A DNA stretch of 9,040 nt from Bacteroidales bacterium UBA5287 (GTDB lineage: Bacteria; Bacteroidota; Bacteroidia; Bacteroidales; Dysgonomonadaceae). A program made the position numbers and the translations under genes. Positions 5,570-9,040 of the stretch are shown here, one piece after another. The stretch lies in NCBI GenBank assembly GCA_002411345.1, contig DHSL01000003.1, positions 1 to 9,040 on the forward strand, in the 5' to 3' direction. Positions within the stretch are counted from its first letter, which is position 1. The number at the start of each line of letters is the position of its first letter. The notes under the pieces were generated by a model. That model made no database searches. It had not been told where the DNA came from and saw only the letters and a list, made by a program, of their open reading frames with translations.

Positions 5570-7684
5570 TTACTGCATTTTTATTCCATCAAAAAAGTAG
5601 TCTAAAATATATTTATCAAACCAATCTAACTCAACGTTTTTCTTTATGTTATCAACCCCAATTTCATTGAAAAGATTGATAGCATTATGAATGGTCAAAT
5701 CTCTATTAGTTAAATTAATGATTTTAGCAAGATGAATTTTCTTTGAAATCATACGAGGTAAGCCGTATTCTTCCAATTGAAATACAACAGGAGGCAAAAA
5801 CGCATAAGAAGTCAGTTGAATGAATTTGGAAATATCTATATTGCTTTTTAGAATCCTTTTTTGTAGCGTGTTTACATCCTTTAACAAAGATGCGAATTTG
5901 AAAGTAATATTACGTTCTAATTTGAAAAAATCATTTATGCCAACATCGAATTTTTCCAAATCCTTTAACAATTCAGGAATTGATTTGCTCCAATTTCCAC
6001 TTAAATTCTTAACAAACTCCACAAATGTAGAATACTTAGAATCCCAGTTTCCGGGCTGTAAATTTATAATTTTGTATAAACAATAATCCCACTGTTCTGG
6101 TTTGAAATTATTCAAAAAAACCAATCCTTTCCATGCTTCAGGATCACGGGACATATCTATCGCAATGGATTTCACTAATTCTGCGTTACTGGATTGAAAT
6201 GCAGATTCTTCTTTTAATTGTCTAAATACAGATTCTCCTAAAAGTTCAGACATTTCATCTTGATAATATTTTATTTTCGCAACCTGCTCTTTTGTTAATA
6301 TATCACTATGCCTTACTTCATCTAAGTCTCCCAGTATTTCTTCTGGAAATGGAATATCTAATTGTGTCTGTTCTTGTGGTGGTGGTGCATCTAATATAAA
6401 TATGTTGCCAACAAAATACCTAAACATTCGTCCACCTCGTCCAATAATATTTTTGTAGGTAAAATCATTCAGTTTCGACTTCCCATTTTTATTCATCCAA
6501 ATTATTACATTCTCAGCGGAAGTGTTTACACCTTCAATAATTGATGATGTTGATACAATATTTTGTAATCCGTCTGGTTCTTCAAATAATTTCACTTGGA
6601 TTTGACTTAAAGAACGATGTAACTGTCCATTGTGGATTCCCGTTTGTCGTTTGATTAGCTCCGTTAAATTCCAATTGTAATCATAGTTTTTACCCAGCCA
6701 ACTTGAAAACTCATTCAGTAGAGTATTATCGTTTAATTCTTTATATTTTGAAATGAATAAAGTTGAGATAGCATCTATGTTGGAATATGTCCCCGCATAG
6801 ATTAATGTTTTTGTGGGTTTTTGATTAAGAATGTCAATTAAAACATCTCCTTTCAATTTTGTATCGCTTCCAATCTCTTTGTATAATTCGTGTTTTTGTA
6901 AATAGACCGTATTGAAATTTAAACATATAAACTCCATGTCCTTCGTAAAGGGGTTGTCTTCTAATTCTGATATATTAGGAGCTAAGTAATACTTTTGCTT
7001 TGCTTTTTCTCCCAACTTTATCATTGCTTTTATCAGGCTTGGAGACCGTTCTTTGTCAAAGCTTCTACTTGCTTTGTAAAACTCATCTACAATTAGAATA
7101 TCAAGTTCTTCTATTAATCTGACATAAGAAATAGCTCTCTCTTGCGGGAAAATGAAAATGTTTTTCTCTGACAGTTCAACATCTGCTGTTGTTATAATTT
7201 TGTATTCATGAGCAAATTTCTTGTGAATACGCCTTCTTGTTTCGTCGGTAAGAGCTATTGTCGGTACGATAATTACAACATTTTTAGGCTTTTTTATTTT
7301 AATGAATGCGTCGATAACAAAACTTTTACCAAAACTTGTTGGTGCACTGACAGCAATATTTTTACCTTCAACCAATTTCTTTAGAAGAAGCGATTGTTCT
7401 CGATGAAGTGTTATTGGCTCATCAAAGCCCACATCTGCTTTAAATAATTCATATACATATCTTTCTCCCCAATTAGCTTGTTCAATTTGAAGATACGGAT
7501 ATAGACCTGTTTGTCGGATCAAATGATTGACAAGAGATGAGTAATCCAACTCGTTCTGTTTGTGAAAATCAAGAAGTTTAATTAATTCTTGACGAGCCTC
7601 ATTCTCATCGTTGTTTACAAGTAGTTCATTTATTTGATGACAACTTTCAAAAACAACATCGTTATGATTATGTTCTGTATACAT
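5570..7684 (-). CDS. hamB: Hachiman helicase HamB
   Basis: This 704-residue superfamily 2 helicase is the sensor/motor half of the Hachiman anti-phage system. The motifs are in order: Q-motif-like LHREQ (Gln97), Walker A APTSFGKS (residues 114-121, Lys120), motif Ia VPTIALTDE, the Walker B variant VDEFYK (Asp200, Glu201) in place of DEAD/DEAH, motif IV-region LIYAGT, the HNGQLHRS segment (351-358), motif V VSTSSIIEGVN (377-387) and motif VI IIGRGGRMFR (413-422). The C-terminal 230 residues have no motif I recognise and are probably the HamA-contacting or regulatory part. The ATG lies inside the end of hamA, a 17-nt overlap that suggests translational coupling. In Hachiman, as published for other members, HamB holds HamA inactive until aberrant DNA is met and HamA then degrades DNA. 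Length and partner fit the family. Confidence 0.92.
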   Translation of the reverse strand: MYTEHNHNDVVFESCHQINELLVNNDENEARQELIKLLDFHKQNELDYSSLVNHLIRQTGLYPYLQIEQANWGERYVYELFKADVGFDEPITLHREQSLLLKKLVEGKNIAVSAPTSFGKSFVIDAFIKIKKPKNVVIIVPTIALTDETRRRIHKKFAHEYKIITTADVELSEKNIFIFPQERAISYVRLIEELDILIVDEFYKASRSFDKERSPSLIKAMIKLGEKAKQKYYLAPNISELEDNPFTKDMEFICLNFNTVYLQKHELYKEIGSDTKLKGDVLIDILNQKPTKTLIYAGTYSNIDAISTLFISKYKELNDNTLLNEFSSWLGKNYDYNWNLTELIKRQTGIHNGQLHRSLSQIQVKLFEEPDGLQNIVSTSSIIEGVNTSAENVIIWMNKNGKSKLNDFTYKNIIGRGGRMFRYFVGNIFILDAPPPQEQTQLDIPFPEEILGDLDEVRHSDILTKEQVAKIKYYQDEMSELLGESVFRQLKEESAFQSSNAELVKSIAIDMSRDPEAWKGLVFLNNFKPEQWDYCLYKIINLQPGNWDSKYSTFVEFVKNLSGNWSKSIPELLKDLEKFDVGINDFFKLERNITFKFASLLKDVNTLQKRILKSNIDISKFIQLTSYAFLPPVVFQLEEYGLPRMISKKIHLAKIINLTNRDLTIHNAINLFNEIGVDNIKKNVELDWFDKYILDYFFDGIKMQ

Positions 7685-8588
7685 TCGCTTTTTGTGTAAA
7701 CTTATCTACAATTTTCTTTTTCTCAGGAACAGGAAATAGTATTATGTGAAATTTAATTTCCGAGTACTTATCAACACCAGAACATTTTGCTATTTGTTTC
7801 TTAAAATATTGCGTTGCTCTGTCTTTGTGATAGTTTTTTATTTCCTCAATATATTCATTAGTTAAATGAGTTGCAGCTTTTGTAATACCGCATTCGTGAA
7901 GCAATAAAATTGGAATATTTAAAATTGGTTTTATTTCATCAATCGATACATTCCTATCTAATGCTGATTTAATATCTTTTCTTAAAGAATCAGATATTTC
8001 AGGTAAATCATTTAAGTCAGAGACATTTGTAATAATACTATTTTCTTTCTTTAATTTCCCTTTGCTTATCGAATTATTCACAGAATCAACAATTTTGTCA
8101 AATCTTGCATTTTCAATGCTATTGTAAAACTTAGATTCACCCAGCCATAATGAAAAAGTTGTTTCATCTTCAACGACAATGTGAACACTATCTGCTCCTT
8201 TTGCAAAGTCTTGAGTATTTTGTTTGTAAAATATTTTAGGAACAACAGGAAGTGCCTTGTAGTAATTTTTCATTATTCCATAGAGTAATATTTCTGCGAT
8301 TTCCCCACCTTCGCCAGCGTCTTCTTTATCGTCAATTAGACGAAGGTTTTTTGCAGCTTCTGTTAATACAGAATCTTCTCCTTCATCGACTAAAGCCTGC
8401 CTCTCTTTGTAGCTTAAAGCAGTTTCTTTAATGTTATTCCAAATAAATTTTTGAAATTTATCGTACCTCCAAGAACCGTCTTCAAAATCATTGATGATAC
8501 TTAAAACCCTCTTATTTTCTATGGGCATTAATGCGTCATCTTGATTGATAACAGAAAAAATATCATCTATTAAAATTTCGAATCTCAT
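7668..8588 (-). CDS. hamA: Hachiman nuclease HamA (DUF1837)
   Basis: This 306-residue protein has the DUF1837 pattern of HamA, the nuclease effector of Hachiman. The PD-(D/E)XK-like core can be read in order: GEIAEILL (Glu96, Glu99), a KIFYKQNTQDF strand, GADSVHI (Asp133) and WLGESKFY (Glu151-x-Lys153). The Glu-x-Lys pair and the preceding Asp are the expected metal-binding and catalytic residues, and all are present, so the enzyme looks intact. The remaining C-terminal half is helical with a final strand (KFHIILFPVP). It is the first gene of the two-gene operon and overlaps hamB by 17 nt. The ATG at 8588 is preceded on the minus strand by an AGGA-like site 4 nt upstream, which supports this start. 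The pairing with a HamB-type helicase makes the assignment firm. Confidence 0.9.
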   Translation of the reverse strand: MRFEILIDDIFSVINQDDALMPIENKRVLSIINDFEDGSWRYDKFQKFIWNNIKETALSYKERQALVDEGEDSVLTEAAKNLRLIDDKEDAGEGGEIAEILLYGIMKNYYKALPVVPKIFYKQNTQDFAKGADSVHIVVEDETTFSLWLGESKFYNSIENARFDKIVDSVNNSISKGKLKKENSIITNVSDLNDLPEISDSLRKDIKSALDRNVSIDEIKPILNIPILLLHECGITKAATHLTNEYIEEIKNYHKDRATQYFKKQIAKCSGVDKYSEIKFHIILFPVPEKKKIVDKFTQKANVYRT

Positions 8589-8669
8589 ATTTTCCTAAAA
8601 ATTAATGTACTTAACTTACAATACTAAAAATAGCATTTAGTTATAGTTAAATATCTTATAAAATCGCTT

Positions 8670-8677
8670 CAAAGATA
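8670..8677 (-). promoter_or_regulatory. Candidate -7 promoter element for hamAB
   Basis: On the minus strand TATCTTTG fits the Bacteroidota -7 consensus TAnnTTTG and lies about 80 nt upstream of the hamA ATG. I found no convincing TTG -33 partner at the usual distance, so this is a weak call. It is the best match in the 8589-8720 stretch. Confidence 0.35.
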
Positions 8678-8717
8678 GCAAATATTTGAAACACAGGAAG
8701 AATGTGTCTTCATATAC

Positions 8718-8796
8718 CTGCCAAATCGCACCTTCCCATAGAATTTCTACACCAACGCCACACACTGCCAAATCGAAGCCACTTGCTGCCACCTCG
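8718..8796 (+). repeat. Three short CTGCC repeats upstream of mobC
   Basis: CTGCCAAATCG occurs exactly at 8718-8728 and 8765-8775, with a variant CTGCCACCTCG at 8786-8796. Base composition is higher in C here than in the cargo, suggesting this is resident element DNA that once followed mobB directly. Purpose unknown; they could be protein-binding sites in the mobC leader. Spacing is uneven (47 and 21 nt), which argues against a typical iteron array. Confidence 0.4.
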
Positions 8797-8804
8797 CTTC
8801 AAAC

Positions 8805-8859
8805 CTCTGAAATTTAAGATTTACCTCTATAATTTAGCTTCTCAAACATTTAAAATTTA
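8805..8859 (+). repeat. Degenerate 19-nt direct repeat in the mobC leader
   Basis: CTCTGAAATTTAAGATTTA (8805-8823) and CTCAAACATTTAAAATTTA (8841-8859) agree at 15 of 19 positions with a 36-nt period. The second copy ends 5 nt before the mobC ATG. It may mark an operator or simply reflect A+T-rich leader sequence. Confidence 0.3.
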
Positions 8860-8864
8860 TAGAA

Positions 8865-9040
8865 ATGCAACAAGAAGACGATTTGAGAGGACTTGCCAAA
8901 GTCATGGAGTTTATGCGAGCAATCAGCATAATTTTCGTAGTGATCAACATTTATTGGTTTTGTTATTTTGCACTACATGAATGGGGATTCATATTAAAGG
9001 TAGTGGATAAGATACTACTGAACTTTGACCGCACCGCCGG
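8865..9040 (+). CDS. mobC: Type IV coupling protein MobC/TraG-like, 5' part only
   Basis: The reading frame opens at the ATG at 8865 and runs off the end of the window after 58 complete codons, so only the N-terminus is visible. It starts MQQEDDLRGLAKVMEF, has a hydrophobic segment at about residues 18-37 (including SIIFVVINIYWFCYF) that would be a membrane anchor, and continues to KILLNFDRTAG. This matches the N-terminus of Bacteroidota MobC coupling proteins as I recall them. Those are VirD4/TraG-type ATPases that dock the relaxase-DNA complex at the mating channel. The ATPase motifs lie beyond the window. The cargo island separates the gene from mobAB, and both cargo operons point away from it, so it needs its own promoter or a long read-through transcript from mobAB. 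Confidence 0.85.
   Translation, partial: MQQEDDLRGLAKVMEFMRAISIIFVVINIYWFCYFALHEWGFILKVVDKILLNFDRTA

Larger units (their letters stand above)
1884..8588. mobile_element. Cargo island between mobB and mobC (two stacked defence modules)
   Basis: In the basic arrangement of Bacteroidota mobilization regions mobB is followed closely by mobC. Here about 6.7 kb of A+T-rich DNA, all coding on the opposite strand, separates them. The left edge is sharp, because cargo starts just after the mobB stop. The right edge lies somewhere between the hamA start (8588) and about 8720, where base composition returns to that of the mob region. An internal mobB-tail scar at 5388-5566 divides the island in two. 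No integrase or transposase gene and no obvious terminal inverted repeats accompany it, so movement probably relied on recombination at mobB or on functions supplied elsewhere. Confidence 0.75.

Noticed and set aside
1884..8700. CRISPR array, transposon ends or integrase-driven island
   Set aside because: No regularly spaced repeats, no transposase or recombinase gene and no obvious terminal inverted repeats were seen; the only long repeat is the mobB tail.
8702..8980. A 92-codon open frame on the plus strand overlapping the mobC start
   Set aside because: It overlaps the recognisable mobC N-terminus in another frame, its protein has an odd composition rich in His, Arg and Pro, and it resembles nothing known.

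Overview
The window is part of an integrative/conjugative or mobilizable element of the Bacteroidota. Its ends are the conserved mobilization genes in their usual order: mobA (relaxosome accessory protein), mobB (relaxase) and the first 58 codons of mobC (TraG/VirD4-type coupling protein). Bacteroidota-style TAnnTTTG promoter matches ahead of the cargo operons fit the same host group. By eye, the mob genes are clearly richer in G+C than the A+T-rich cargo between mobB and mobC.

Layout: 1-184 is a structured leader, probably with the mobilization promoter and possibly oriT. mobA (185-622) and mobB (630-1883) follow on the plus strand. About 6.7 kb of cargo, all on the minus strand, then separates mobB from mobC (8865 to the window end). 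The cargo is two modules. Module A (5217 down to 1889) is a three-gene operon: a GHKL/HSP90-like ATPase with a C-terminal PD-(D/E)XK-like nuclease motif, a TIR-domain protein with an unassigned C-terminal domain, and a small protein with a papain-like Cys/His/Asp pattern resembling YunG. I cannot match this set to a named defence system; it is the best candidate here for an undescribed one. Module B (8588 down to 5570) is a two-gene Hachiman system: HamA (DUF1837 nuclease) and HamB (superfamily 2 helicase), overlapping by 17 nt.

The most informative structural feature is a second, degenerate copy of the mobB 3' end (5388-5566) between the two modules. It keeps the relaxase tail almost unchanged at protein level but carries many silent differences. 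Each module stops 3-5 nt beyond a mobB stop codon, in convergent orientation. The simplest reading is that cargo enters directly behind mobB together with a mobB tail: the Hachiman module was there first, and module A arrived later, displacing the older tail into the interior as a scar. The site behaves as a stackable defence hotspot that keeps the relaxase gene intact. No transposase, integrase, CRISPR array, tRNA or rRNA was seen.
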